A stretch of DNA of 34,999 nucleotides from Symsagittifera roscoffensis. Lineage: Eukaryota; Xenacoelomorpha; Acoela; Convolutidae. A model generated the notes under the pieces. The model had not been told where the DNA came from, made no database searches, and worked only from the letters and a program-made list of their open reading frames with translations. Each line of letters begins with the position of its first letter. Positions within the stretch are counted from its first letter, which is position 1. The translations under genes and the position numbers were made by a program. The DNA is taken from positions 1 to 34,999 of the forward strand of contig NW_026971226.1 in assembly GCF_963678635.1 (NCBI RefSeq). The letters run 5' to 3'. Positions 9,680 through 21,150 of the stretch are shown in pieces.

Positions 9680-10545
9680 ACATTAAGAAAATTACTCCTT
9701 TCCCACCATCGACCATCTAATAATCAAAGAAAATCAATTGGAAATCATGACTATTATTTTTTGTTGTTACAAATATTGCTAATCTGATAGCAATATCACT
9801 CAATTCAACTTATAATCAATCACAAGAACACAATTATAGTCAACAGGCACCGAAACTCTTACTCAATCTGTTTTTAACGATAAAAAAACCATACTAACAG
9901 ATCTGAAAACTAACCTTTTTTCGACAAATTTTTCAACCAACACGCAAATCATAAAAAGGTACCACACTATTCTGTAGATGATGAGTTTTTTTCAACAAAA
10001 CTAGCGAAAAACAAAATAATGATCAACAAAAAAATTACTGGGAACTCATAGATCAACCAGATGACATTTTTTAAATAAAAATTTTCTGAGCTTTGCATAA
10101 ACTCTAATTAACCAAGGCAAATGCAACATTTACCTTCACAACGACAAAATTGTACCTAAATTTAACATACAACCGCAAAACTATTCAAATACCTAAAGTT
10201 ACTGAGCCCAATCAATGAGAAACAAAATCTCTTTACTATAGTACTAATAACAGAATGAAATTGAAAATCTGAACAATTTTAAAACAAAAAGAAACGCTGC
10301 AAAATTACTCCAAACGAGAATGAATCCATACTCAACTTCTTATAAAAATACGAGAATGACAGAAAAAGAGATGACGACCACAGCAGCACAAATAAGAAAA
10401 AAAAGCAAGGAAAAAGAAAGCATCACCACTATCACTTAACCCAGAACTCGATATGATTTTCGAAAACTAGCAGATAAATTAGAAGAAATTGAAATTACAA
10501 AAAAACTGGTTTCAACGGAAAATTGAATTCTACATTACGTAAATA

Positions 10546-10780
10546 ATGTTCAAAGAACAACACAAATAATAAGAATTGCCAAGAATCTGACAATGCTTGG
10601 CGAAAAACTACTCAAAATCTAGACAGCTCTGGAAAAAACCCTAAATCGGAAAGATGAAACTTCATTCAAAAATGGTGTTAATATTGCCGCAAAAACGGAC
10701 ATAGCATTGTTAATTGCAGACAAATCAAGAAAAAAATAATTAAAACAAACCACCAAAAAACAAAGAACCAAATAAACCTT
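10546..10780 (+). pseudogene. gag: Ty3/gypsy-like Gag C-terminal remnant with broken zinc knuckle, unit 1
   Basis: In one + frame the unit reads an Asn-rich stretch, then a segment containing Asp-Asn-Ala-Trp-Arg-Lys, then, after a TGA, a CCHC zinc knuckle at 10676-10717: Cys-x2-Cys-x4-His-x4-Cys with the usual Gly before the His. It is followed by a Lys-rich tail. The knuckle binds the packaged RNA in Gag nucleocapsid domains. Here the codon after the first Cys is TAA (10679), so the domain is broken. The upstream part of Gag is in another frame because of indels in A runs (around 10499). Aromatic-Cys-x-Tyr-Cys-(Lys/Arg) with Gly-His is typical of arthropod Ty3/gypsy (errantivirus-type) Gag, which is family knowledge. 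The assignment to this superfamily is inference, as no Pol is visible. Confidence 0.6.
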
Positions 10781-11731
10781 TTGAAAAAAATGAAAAAGAT
10801 CAGAAACTACTGAACAAAAACATCCAAATAACAATAGCTCAGGAAAACCAATCCCATACATTAAGAAAATTACTCCTTTCCCACCATCGACTATCTAATA
10901 ATCAAGGAAAATCAATTGGAAATCATAACTATTATTTTTTGTTGTTACAAATATTGCTAATCTGATAGCAATATCACTCAATTCAACTTATAATCAATCA
11001 CAGGAACACAATCATAGTCAACAGGCACCGAAACTCTTACTCAATCTGTTTTTTAACAATAAAAAAAACTCATACTAACAGATCTGAAAACTAACCATTT
11101 TTCAACAAATTTTTCAAGCAACAGGCAAATCATAAAACGGTACCACACTATTCTGTAGATGATGAGTTTTTTTCAACAAAACTAACGAAAAACAAAATAA
11201 TGATCAACAAAAAAATTACTGGGATTTCATAGATCAACCAGATGACATTTTTTAAATAACTCTTTTTCGAGCTTTACATAAACTCTAAAAAACCAAGGCA
11301 AATGCAACAATTACCTCCTCAACGACAAAATTGTACCTAAGTTTAACATACAAACGCAAAACTATTCAAATACCTAAAGTTACTGAGCCGAATCAATGAG
11401 AAACAAAATATCTTTACTATAGTACTAATAACAGCATGAAATTGAAAATCTGAACAATTTTAAAACAAAAAGAAACGCTGCAAAATTACTCCAAACGAGA
11501 ATGAATCCATACTCAACTTCTTATAAAAATACGAGAATGACAGAAAAGGAGATGACGACCACAGCAGCACAAATAAGAAAAAAAAGCAAGGAAAGAGAAA
11601 GCATCACAACTATCACTTATCCCAGAACTCGATATGATTTTCGAAAACTAGCAGATAAATTAGAAGAAATTGAAATTACAATAAAACTGGTGTAAACGGA
11701 AAATTGAACTCTACATTACGTAAATAAGGTA

Positions 11732-11960
11732 CAAAGAACAACACAAATTTAAAAAAAAATTCCGAGAATCTGACAATGCTTGGCGAAAAACTACTCAAAA
11801 TTTAGACAGCTCTGGAAAAAACCCAAATCGGAAAGATGAAACTTCATTCAAAAAATGGTGTTAATATTGCCGCAAAAACGGACATAGCATTGTTAATTGC
11901 AGACAAATCAAGAAAAAATAAAATTAAAACAAACCACCAAAATACAAAAAACCAAATAAA
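11732..11960 (+). pseudogene. gag: Gag zinc-knuckle remnant, unit 2
   Basis: Second copy of the same remnant. The CCHC knuckle is at 11859-11900, with the identical TAA after the first Cys (11862). An upstream Asp-Asn-Ala-Trp segment and the Lys-rich tail are conserved. Small indels near 11750 and 11935 differ from unit 1. A 101-codon ORF at 11836-12141 runs through here in a different frame and is not the Gag frame. Confidence 0.6.
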
Positions 11961-12914
11961 TCTTTTGAAAAAAATGAAAAAATCAGAAACTACTGAACAA
12001 AAACATCCAAAAACAATAGCTCAGATAAACCAATCCCATACATTAAGAAAATTACTCCTTTCCCACCATCGACTATCTAATAATCAAGGAAAATCAATTG
12101 GAAATCATAACTATTATTTTTGTTGTTACAAATATTGCTAATCTGATAGCAATATCACTCAATTCAACTTATAATCAATCACAGGAACACAATCATAGTC
12201 AACAGGCACCGAAACTCTTACTCAATCTGTTTTTTAACAATAAAAAAAACTCATACTAACAGATCTGAAAACTAACCATTTTTCAACAAATTTTTCAAGC
12301 AACAGGCAAATCATAAAAAGGTACCAGACTATTCTGTAGATGATTCTGAGTTTTTTTTCAACAAAACCAACGAAAAACATTATAAAGATCAACAAAAAAA
12401 ATTACTGGGATTTCATAGATCAACCAGATGACATTTTTTAAATAACTCTTTTTCGAGCTTTACATAAACTCTAAAAAACCAAGGCAAATGCAACAATTAC
12501 CTCCTCAACGACAAAGTTGTACCTAAGTTTAACATACAAACGCAAAACTATTCAAATACCTAAAATTACTGAGCCGGATCAATGAGAAACAAAATCTCTT
12601 TACTATAGTACTAATAACAGCATGAAATTGAAAATCTGAACAAATTTAAAACAAAAAGAAACGCAGCAAAATACTCCAAACGAGATTGAATCCATACTAA
12701 ACTTCCTAAAAAAATACGAGAATGACAGAAAAGGGGATGACGACCACAGCAGCCTAAATCAGAAAAAAATGCTAGGAAAACGAAAGCATCACAACAATCA
12801 CTTATCCCAGAACTCGATATGATTTTCGAAAACTAGCAGATAAGTTAGAAGAAAATGAAATTACAATAAAACTGGGTTAAACGGAAAATTGAATTCTACA
12901 TTACGTAAATAATG

Positions 12915-13140
12915 TTCAAAGAACAACTCAACTTAATAAGAATTTCCAAGAATGTGACAATGCTTGGCGAAAAACTACTCAAAATCTAGACAGCTATGGA
13001 AAAAACCCAAATCGGAAAGATGAAACTTTATTCAAAAAATGGTGTTAATATTGCCGCAAAAACGGACATAGCATTGTAAATTGCAGACAAATCAAGAAAA
13101 AAAAATTAAAACAAACCATCAAAATACAAAGAACCAAATA
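12915..13140 (+). pseudogene. gag: Gag zinc-knuckle remnant, unit 3
   Basis: Third copy. The knuckle lies at 13043-13084, again with TAA as the second codon (13046), and all four metal-ligand codons (three Cys, one His) kept. This copy forms the right end of the triplicated block; its last ~75 bases (13151-13225) are also the left end of the 1,612-bp duplication. Confidence 0.6.
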
Positions 13141-13948
13141 AATCTTTTGAAAAAAAATGAAAAAGATCAGAAACTACTGAACAAAAACATCCAAATAACA
13201 ATAGCTCAGGAAAACCAATCCCATATAGCCCATATAGCTATAGTAAAACAGATCCTCTATTTCTAATAATTTTCGTGGAAGCTCATCAGCTCGAAGAAAC
13301 TCACAGAACAAACCACAAAATCGATTTAGCAGAGAAAAACTATTCTTTTACGAAAAAGTGAGAACAACTAGAGACGACTAGCGAGCGAGAAAAAAATGAT
13401 TGGGAACAACTTTCAAAAAAGCATTTGTTTATCGAACCAACAAGAGAACCTAGATAAAACTGCAAGCAAAAAAAAGCTGGACGGAACTGATGTCCTTTAA
13501 GAGTGTTTGATCTGATAACGAAATGTAAAAAAAACTAGATACGCTATTAATTGCAATAGAAAGCTGGATGAGACACGCATACCTTATCTAAGACGTCATA
13601 GATTGGATCTAACACCTTATCAGGTCCAACACGTTTGAGAGTTTTATTTGCCTTGATACAAAAAAGACGCAAGTAGGAAACACAAGGACTAAAAACCAGC
13701 GAGAAATTAATGGGTTTAATCAAATATCTGGGGAAAGTTTGTTCTGAAGAACAAACGAGGAAAAGTAGAGACGACTTGCAAGCGAGAAGTATGCTGTCAG
13801 GACCTAAACTTCAACAGGGTCATCTCAGTTTCCCGAAGGACCAAAATTTAAACACATCGTAGGAGGCTGAAAATTGGCATGTATACTCGTCTTGGGTTGC
13901 TCTACAATACCCATAAACATTCATTCCAAAATAATCATTTTTGAGCCT

Positions 13949-14100
13949 ACCAAATTTTTTTTGCATGTGTTTTCATCTGTCTATGATCCACTTTGAAAAA
14001 ATATTTGAATACCATATCGAGTTTTTTGAAGGTTTTACGAGATGCCAAAAAAAACTCCGACCAAAAAAACTGAAAATTCAAAAAAAAATGTTATTTTCAT
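13949..14100. repeat. ~110-bp direct repeat inside the 1,612-bp unit, copy a1
   Basis: The segment from ACCAAAT-T(n)-GCATGTG to GGTTTTACGAGATGCC recurs at about 14663-14762 (a2), 15561-15712 (b1, the duplicate of a1) and 16275-16415 (b2, the duplicate of a2). a1 and a2 differ at several positions, so this repeat is older than the 1,612-bp duplication. The spacing of about 714 bp suggests that the element itself was once a tandem repeat of about 0.7 kb that has largely diverged. Confidence 0.75.
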
Positions 14101-14110
14101 TTTCACTTTA

Positions 14111-14191
14111 GGACAAGATAAATTTGTTTTAATGAAGTTAAAGGATACCAACTGGAATAATTGGTTTGCTACCTCCAAAAAAAAACAATAA
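14111..14191 (+). other. short protein-like frame after a splice-acceptor-like tract
   Basis: A T/C-rich tract ending in CACTTTAG is followed by 26 codons encoding a Lys/Leu/Asp segment with two Trp four residues apart, ending in TAA; the same occurs at 15723 in the duplicate copy, where a base change alters the end. The Asn-Trp-x-x-Trp arrangement loosely recalls Ty1/copia Gag N-termini, but the stretch is too short to support that. Confidence 0.1.
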
Positions 14192-14762
14192 AATCATCAG
14201 ATTCTTTTTATGACTTGATTTGATTGCATCAGTCAAATGCAACATAATTTTTCTGTTTTTTTAATAAAAATCAGCCCGAAAAAATAGTATTTTTTCTTTA
14301 ATTGCTGGAATCAATTCTTTAAACCAAACGTTAGCCCATTAGATGTTCTTTCCAACGAGCTATAGAACATTGAAAAAATCAATCTGGTTGGCGAGCTACA
14401 CAATTTCCCCACATCGATCCGAGTCAAAATCTCTTTAACGAACTGGCATTTTTCTTCCCGAATTTCAACTAAGGCGACTAAATTGCGCCATTTTTGTTTC
14501 ACGGACTGCTGGTGGTGTGTTGTAACTAAAACAGGGATGCTGACTCTTTTTTATTGACCTGTGAAAAAAAATGGCCAAAAATGACAAAAACATGCGTTTT
14601 TTTGGCAAAAATTCAGAATTTTGAAAGTTTGAGGCTCCGTAACTCAAAGACTACAATTGCTAAACCAAATATTTTTTGCATGTGTCTTCATCTGTTTATG
14701 ATCTACTTTGAAAAAATAGTTGAATACCGTATTGAGTTTTTCTGAAGGTTTTACGAGATGCC

Positions 14763-16378
14763 AAAAAAATGAAAAAGATCAGAAACTACTGAACAAAAAC
14801 ATCCAAATAACAATAGCTCAGGAAAACCAATCCCATATAGCCCATATAGCTATAGTAAAACAGATCCTCTATTTCTAATAATTTTCGTGGAAGCTCATCA
14901 GCTCGAAGAAACTCACAGAACAAACCACAAAATCGATTTAGCAGAGAAAAACTACTCTTTTACGAAAAAGTGAGAACAACTAGAGACGACTAGCGAGCGA
15001 GAAAAAAATGATTGGGAACAACTTTCAAAAAAGCATTTGTTTATCGAACCAACAAGAGAACCTAGATAAAACTGCAAGCAAAAAAAAGCTGGACGGAACT
15101 GATGTCCTTTAAGAGTGTTTGATCTGATAACGAAATGTAAAAAAAACTAGAGACGCTATTAATTGCAATAGAAAGCTGGATGAGACACGCATACCTTATC
15201 TAAGACGTCATAGATTGGATCTAACACCTTATCAGGTCCAACACGTTTGACAGTTTTATTTGCCTTGATACAAAAAAGACGCAAGTAGGAAACACAAGGA
15301 CTAAAAACCAGCGAGAAATTAATGGGTTTAATCAAATATCTGGGGAAAGTTTGTTCTGAAGAACAAACGAGGAAAAGTAGAGACGACTTGCAAGCGAGAA
15401 GTATGCTGTCAGGACCTAAACTTCAACAGGGTCATCTCAGTTTCCCGAAGGACCAAAATTTAAACACATCGTAGGAGGCTGAAAATTGGCATGTATACTC
15501 GTCTTGGGTTGCTCTACAATACCCATAAACATTCATTCCAAAATAATCATTTTTGAGCCTACCAAATTTTTTTTGCATGTGTTTTCATCTGTCTATGATC
15601 CACTTTGAAAAAATATTTGAATACCATATCGAGTTTTTTGAAGGTTTTACGAGATGCCAAAAAAAACTCCGACCAAAAAAACTGAAAATTCAAAAAAAAA
15701 TGTTATTTTCATTTTCACTTTAGGACAAGATAAATTTGTTTTAATGAAGTTAAAGGATACCAACTGGAATAATTGGTTTGCTACCTCCAAAAAAAACCAA
15801 TAAAATCATCAGATTCTTTTTATGACTTGATTTGATTGCATCAGTCAAATGCAACATAATTTTTCTGTTTTTTTAATAAAAATCAGCCCGAAAAAATAGT
15901 ATTTTTTCTTTAATTGCTGGAATCAATTCTTTAAACCAAACGTTAGCCCATTAGATGTTCTTTCCAACGAGCTATAGAACATTGAAAAAATCCATCTGGT
16001 TGGCGAGCTACACAATTTCCCCACATCGATCCGAGTCAAAATCTCTTTACCGAACTGGCATTTTTCTTCCCGAATTTCAACTAAGGCGACCAAATTGCGC
16101 CATTTTTGTTTCACGGACTGCTGGTGGTGTGTTGTAACTAAAACAGGGATGCTGACTCTTTTTTATTGACCTGTGAAAAAAAATGGCCAAAAATGACAAA
16201 AACATGCGTTTTTTTGGCAAAAATTCAGAATTTTGAAAGTTTGAGGCTCCGTAACTCAAAGACTACAATTGCTAAACCAAATATTTTTTGCATGTGTCTT
16301 CATCTGTTTATGATCTACTTTGAAAAAATAGTTGAATACCGTATTGAGTTTTTCTGAAGGTTTTACGAGATGCCAAAT
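14763..16378. repeat. 1,612-bp tandem duplication, right copy
   Basis: Second copy, including the 75-base gag tail at its left end. Its right end continues past the junction point into sequence (to about 16415) that resembles 14047-14090, showing that the left copy was truncated by the duplication and that the right copy preserves the original right border. Confidence 0.95.
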
Positions 16379-16496
16379 AAAACTCCGACAAAAATTTTGA
16401 AAAATTCAAAAAAAAAAATTCTTTTGCCCTCTAAGCAATACATTTTCGTTTGATGATGTTAACAATACTAAAACAATTGAATGATCTATAGAATCG
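16379..16496. other. short junction between the 1,612-bp repeat and the satellite
   Basis: The first ~35 bases continue the a/b repeat. The next ~80 bases are A+T-rich and match neither tandem family by eye. Recognisable satellite starts at about 16497. Confidence 0.5.
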
Positions 16497-16895
16497 AATG
16501 GAATTAACCCTGAAGCTCTACGACCAAGATTTGTTATCCTAAAAGCCAACTGAAGCAACTTCGCCAGTTTTGGACCTCCATTTGAGTTGGAATTTGGTTC
16601 GGGTCATAACTTTGAACCACCGGTAGCACAGCTCCTATCTTTTTCATGCAGCTGACCATCAACCATATCTAACTTCGCAATTATGAACTGAAGATATGCA
16701 AGCACTCCTTTAAGCTCAAATAAGCGCTTTAGAGCCCTGAGCCCCCATTTCTTAGCTCAAAATTGGGTTCTTCCGCTTCGATCAGTCGCTCCTGAAGCTC
16801 AACCAACTGTCGTGCAAGCTCATCTAAGTGGGTTCTTAGACTTATTTTTCACGAGGAAGCAAATGAGCCCATTCCGGAAGCTCTACAGGCAAGCT

Positions 16896-17215
16896 TTGTT
16901 AATTTTCAAGCCAACTGAAGCAACTTCGTCAGTTTTGGACCTCATTTTGAGCTTGTTTACGGCTCGGGTCATAACTTTTGAACAAACAATCTTTTTTATT
17001 GACCTGTGAAAAAAAATGGCCAAAAATGACAAAAACATGCGTTTTTTTGGCAAAAATTCAGAATTTTGAAAGTTTGAGGCTCCGTAACTCAAAGACTACA
17101 ATTGCTAAACCAAATATTTTTTGTTAATTTTCAAGCCAACTGAAGCAACTTCGTCAGTTTTGGACCTCATTTTGAGCTTTTTTACGGCTCGGGTCATAAC
17201 TTTTGAACAAACAAT
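16896..17215. repeat. chimeric satellite unit with 133-bp insert from the 1,612-bp element
   Basis: Bases 16991-17123 are identical to 16158-16290 (and to the corresponding part of the left copy near 14546-14678). They are flanked by two copies of the same 95-bp satellite piece, 16896-16990 and 17121-17215, which share the private variant GAACAAACAAT where other monomers have GAACCAACAAT or GAACCACTGG; the two copies differ by one base. The junctions show only short shared bases (TC at the left, TTG at the right). The pattern fits template switching or circle re-insertion rather than transposase action, because a 95-bp duplication is too long for a target-site duplication. Confidence 0.9.
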
Positions 17216-17508
17216 CGCACAGCTCCCATCTTTTTCATGCAGCTGACCATCAACTGTATCTAACCTCGCACATTTGAACTGAAACTGTGCAAGAAATCAT
17301 TTGAGCTCAAATAAGCGCTTTAGAGCCCTGAGACCCCCATTTCTCAGCTCAAAATAAGGATCTTCCGCTTCGATCAGTCGATCCTGCAGCTCAACCAAGA
17401 GTCGCGCAAGCTCATCTAAGGTAGTTCTTAGACGTATTGTTTACGAGGAAGCGAATGTACCTATCCTGGAAGCTCTACAAGCAAGCTTTGTTAATTTTCA
17501 AGCCAACT

Positions 17509-17854
17509 GAAGCAACTTCGTCAGTTTTGGACCTCATTTTGAGCTTGTTTACGGCGCGGGTCATAACTTTTTCATGCAGCTGACCAGCAACCATATCAAA
17601 CTTCTCTAACCTAAATCATCGAAGCTGTGCGAACATTCCTTCAAGCTCAAACAAGCATTTTAGAGCCCTGAGACCCCCATTTTTCAGCTCAAAATAGGGG
17701 TCTTCCGCTTTGATCAGTCGCTCCTGCAGCTCAACCAAGGGTCGCGCAAGCTCATCTAAGGTGGTTCTTAGATTTATTTTTTACAACGAAGCGAATGAGC
17801 TTATCCCGGAACCGGAAGCTCTACAGGTAAGCTTTGTTAATTTTCAAGCCAACT
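17509..17854. repeat. satellite monomer with ~30-bp internal deletion
   Basis: At 17565-17580 the CATAACTTTT box is joined directly to TCATGCAGCTG. About 30 bases found in normal monomers between two CTTTT motifs are missing, so the loss is explained by recombination or slippage between the two CTTTT strings. This accounts for most of the shortfall of the 346-bp spacing. Confidence 0.8.
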
Positions 17855-18954
17855 GAAGCAACTTCGTCAGTTTTGGACCTCATTTTGAGCTTGTTTACGG
17901 CTCGGGTCATAACTTTTGAACCAACAATCGCACAGCTCAAATCTTTTTCATGCAGCTGACCATGAACCATATCTAACTTCGCAAGTTTGAACTGAAGCTG
18001 TGCGAGAAATCATTTGAGTTCAAATAAGCGCTTTAGAGCCCTGAGACCCCCATTTCTCAGCTCAAATTAGGGGTCTTCCGCTTCGATCAGTCGCTCCTGC
18101 AGATCAACCAAGGGTCGCGCAAGCTCATCTAAGGTGGTTCTTAAATTTATTTTTTAGAAGGAAGCGAATGAGCTTATCCCGGAAGCTCTACAGGCAAGCT
18201 TTGTTAATTTTCAAGCCAACTGAAGCATTTTCGTCAGTTTTGGACCTCATTTTGAGCTTGTTTACGGCTCGGGCCATAACTTTTGAACCAACAATTGCAC
18301 AGCTCCCATCTTTTTCATGCAGCTGCCCATGAACCATATCTAACTTCGCAAATTTGAACTGAAGCTGTGCAAGAAATTATTTGAGCTCAAAAAAGCGCTT
18401 TAGAGCCCTGAGACCCCCATTTCTCAGCTCAAAATAGGGGTCTTCCGCTTCGATCAGTCGCTCCTGCAGCTCAACCAAGGGTCACGCAAGCTCATCTAAA
18501 GTGATTCTTAGACCTATTTTTTACGAGGAAGCGAATGAACCCATCCCAGAAGCTCTACAGGCAAGCTTTGTTAATTTTCAAGCCAACTGAAGCAACTTCG
18601 TCAGTTTTGGACCTCATTTTGAGCTTATTTACGGCTCGGGTCATAACTTTTGAACCAACAGTCGCACAGCTCCCATCTTTTTCATGCAGCTGACCATCAA
18701 CTATATCTAACTTCGCACATTTGAACTGAAACTGTGCAAGAAATCATTTGAGCTCAAATAAGCGCTTTAGAGCCCTGAGACCCCCATTTCTCAGCTCAAA
18801 ATAAGGGTCTTCCGCTTTGATCAGTCGCTCCTGCAGCTCAACCAAGAGTCGCGCAAGCTCATCTAAGGTGGTTCTTAGACGTATTTTTTACGAGTAAGCG
18901 AATGAGCTTATACGGAAGCTCTACAGGCAAGTTTTGTTATATTTCAAACCAACT

Positions 18955-21150
18955 GAAGCAACTTCGTCAGTTTTGGACCTCATTTTGAGCTTGTTTACGG
19001 CTCGGGTCATAACTTTTGAACCAACAATCGCACAGCTCCCATCTTTTTCATGCAGCTGACCATGAACAATATCTAACTTCGCAAATTTGAACTGAAGCTG
19101 TGCAAGAAATCATTTGAGCTCAAATAAGCGCTTTAGAGCCCTGAGACCCCCATTTCTCAGCTCAAAATAAGGGTCTTCCGCTTCGATCAGTCGCTCCTGC
19201 AGCTCAACCAAGAGTCGCGCAAGCTCATATAAGGTGGTTCTTAGACGTATTTTTTACGAGTAAGCGAATGAGCTTATACGGAAGCTCTACAGGCAAGTTT
19301 TGTTATTTTTCAAACCAACTGAAGCAACTTCGTCAGTTTTGGACCTCATTTTGAGCTTGTTTACGGCTCGGGTCATAACTTTTGAACCAACAGTCGCACA
19401 GCTCACATCTTTTTCATGCAGCTGACCATCAACTATATCTAACTTTGCACATTTGAACTGAAACTGTGCAAGAAATCATTTGAGCTCAAATAAGCGCTTT
19501 AGAGCCCTGAGACCCCCATTTCTCAGCTCAAAATAAGGGTCTTCCGCTTCGATCAGTCGCTCCTGCAGCTCAACCAAGAGTCGCGCAAGCTCATCTAAGG
19601 TGGTTCTTAGACGTATTTTTTACGAGTAAGCGAATGAGCTTATACGGAAGCTCTACAGGCAAGTTTTGTTATTTTTCAAACCAACTGAAGCAACTTCGTC
19701 AGTTTTGGACCTCATTTTGAGCTTGTTTACGGCTCGGGTCATAACTTTTGAACCAACAGTCGCACAGCTCACATCTTTTTCATGCAGCTGACCATCAACT
19801 ATATCTAACTTCGCACGTTTGAACTGAAACTGTGCAAGAAATCATTTGAGCTCAAATAAGCGCTTTAGAGCCCTGAGACCCCCATTTCTCAGCTCAAAAT
19901 AAGGGTCTTCCGCTTCGATCAGTCGCTCCTGCAGCTCAACCAAGAGTCGCGCAAGCTCATCTAAGGTGGTTCTTAGACGTATTTTTTACGAGTAAGCGAA
20001 TGAGCTTATACGGAAGCTCTACAGGCAAGTTTTGTTATATTTCAAACCAACTGAAGCAACTTCGTCAGTTTTGGACCTCATTTTGAGCTTGTTTACGGCT
20101 CGGGTCATAACTTTTGAACCAACAATCGCACAGCTCCCATCTTTTTCATGCAGCTGACCATGAACACTATCTAACTTCGCAAATTTGAACTGAAGCTGTG
20201 CAAGAAATCATTTGAGCTCAAATAAGCGCTTTAGAGCCCTGAGACCCCCATTTCTCAGCTCAAAATAAGGGTCTTCCGCTTCGATCAGTCGCTCCTGCAG
20301 CTCAACCAAGAGTCGCGCAAGCTCATATAAGGTGGTTCTTAGACGTATTTTTTACGAGTAAGCGAATGAGCTTATACGGAAGCTCTACAGGCAAGTTTTG
20401 TTATTTTTCAAACCAACTGAAGCAACTTCGTCAGTTTTGGACCTCATTTTGAGCTTGTTTACGGCTCGGGTCATAACTTTTGAACCAACAGTCGCACAGC
20501 TCACATCTTTTTCATGCAGCTGACCATCAACTATATCTAACTTTGCACATTTGAACTGAAACTGTGCAAGAAATCATTTGAGCTCAAATAAGCGCTTTAG
20601 AGCCCTGAGACCCCCATTTCTCAGCTCAAAATAAGGGTCTTCCGCTTCGATCAGTCGCTCCTGCAGCTCAACCAAGAGTCGCGCAAGCTCATCTAAGGTG
20701 GTTCTTAGACGTATTTTTTACGAGTAAGCGAATGAGCTTATACGGAAGCTCTACAGGCAAGTTTTGTTATTTTTCAAACCAACTGAAGCAACTTCGTCAG
20801 TTTTGGACCTCATTTTGAGCTTGTTTACGGCTCGGGTCATAACTTTTGAACCAACAGTCGCACAGCTCACATCTTTTTCATGCAGCTGACCATCAACTAT
20901 ATCTAACTTCGCAAGTTTGAACTGAAACTGTGCAAGGAATCATTTGAGCTCAAATAAGCGCTTTAGAGCCCTGAGACCCCCATTTCTCAGCTCAAAATAA
21001 GGGTCTTCCGCTTCGATCAGTCGCTCCTGCAGCTCAACCAAGAGTCGCGCAAGCTCATCTAAGGTGGTTCTTAGACGTATTTTTTACGAGTAAGCGAATG
21101 AGCTTATACGGAAGCTCTACAGGCAAGTTTTGTTATTTTTCAAACCAACT
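18955..21150. repeat. 1,098-bp trimeric higher-order repeat, two copies
   Basis: Three consecutive 366-bp monomers (anchors 18955, 19321, 19687) recur in the same order at 20053, 20419 and 20785. Diagnostic pattern per trimer: monomer 1 has AATCGCACAGCTCCCATC, CCATGAAC and CTCATATAAGG; monomers 2 and 3 have CAGTCGCACAGCTCACATC, CCATCAACTAT and CTCATCTAAGG; monomer 2 alone has AACTTTGCACA. Only a handful of bases distinguish the two trimers, far fewer than separate the monomers within one. Confidence 0.85.
20785..21150. repeat. representative 366-bp satellite monomer
   Basis: A typical left-subfamily monomer, exactly 366 bp (122 codons). The AGCT core recurs at 63, 42, 42 and 21 bp spacing within each monomer: in the preceding monomer at 20518, 20581, 20623, 20665 and 20686, and in a right-subfamily monomer at 32174, 32237, 32279, 32321 and 32342. 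On the - strand these cores fall in one frame as Gln-Leu or Glu-Leu codons seven residues apart or at multiples of seven. The left subfamily has three conserved - strand stops per monomer (TAG, TAA, TGA), so it cannot encode a continuous protein. Confidence 0.85.

Larger units (their letters stand above)
9680..13225 (+). repeat. three tandem copies of a ~1.18-kb gag-derived unit
   Basis: The string ACATTAAGAAAATTACTCC starts at 9680, 10858 and 12040, giving periods of 1,178 and 1,182 bp; the third copy ends near 13225. Copies are clearly homologous throughout, with scattered substitutions and small indels, mostly in A runs; by eye a few percent divergence. The + strand is strongly A-rich, as is usual for the sense strand of retroelements. 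Each unit carries degenerate Gag-like coding in shifting frames, ending with a CCHC zinc knuckle and a Lys/Asn/Gln-rich tail. No pol motif is present, so only a gag-region fragment was amplified. Short residual open frames at 11501-11695, 11836-12141 and 13081-13266 are pieces of this decayed unit, not genes. Confidence 0.9.
13151..14762. repeat. 1,612-bp tandem duplication, left copy
   Basis: Aligns base for base with 14763-16374 at an offset of 1,612. I counted about seven single-base differences, for example at 13540, 14380 and 14437, so identity is near 99.6%. The unit begins in an A run inside the tail of the third gag copy and ends in an A run after GAGATGCC, so the duplication junction at 14762 lies in oligo-A that both ends share. 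The unit contains no convincing gene. Open frames of 60-63 codons near 14311-14745 occur on both strands, and all except one - frame with a single extra base change recur in the right copy simply because of the duplication. Confidence 0.95.

Noticed and set aside
11836-12141. 101-codon plus-strand frame in gag unit 2 as a gene
   Set aside because: It is not in the zinc-knuckle frame, and it is not preserved in the other two units.
4275-13140. Alternative genetic code in which stops are sense codons (relic frames and the gag knuckle would then be continuous)
   Set aside because: TAA, TAG and TGA all occur as breaks, frames also shift by indels in A runs, and the gag units are clearly degenerate in other places. 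Simple decay explains everything seen.
14311-16357. Paired 60-63-codon frames on both strands as conserved genes
   Set aside because: Their apparent conservation is due to the recent 1,612-bp duplication; they overlap each other on opposite strands and have no protein-like features beyond that.
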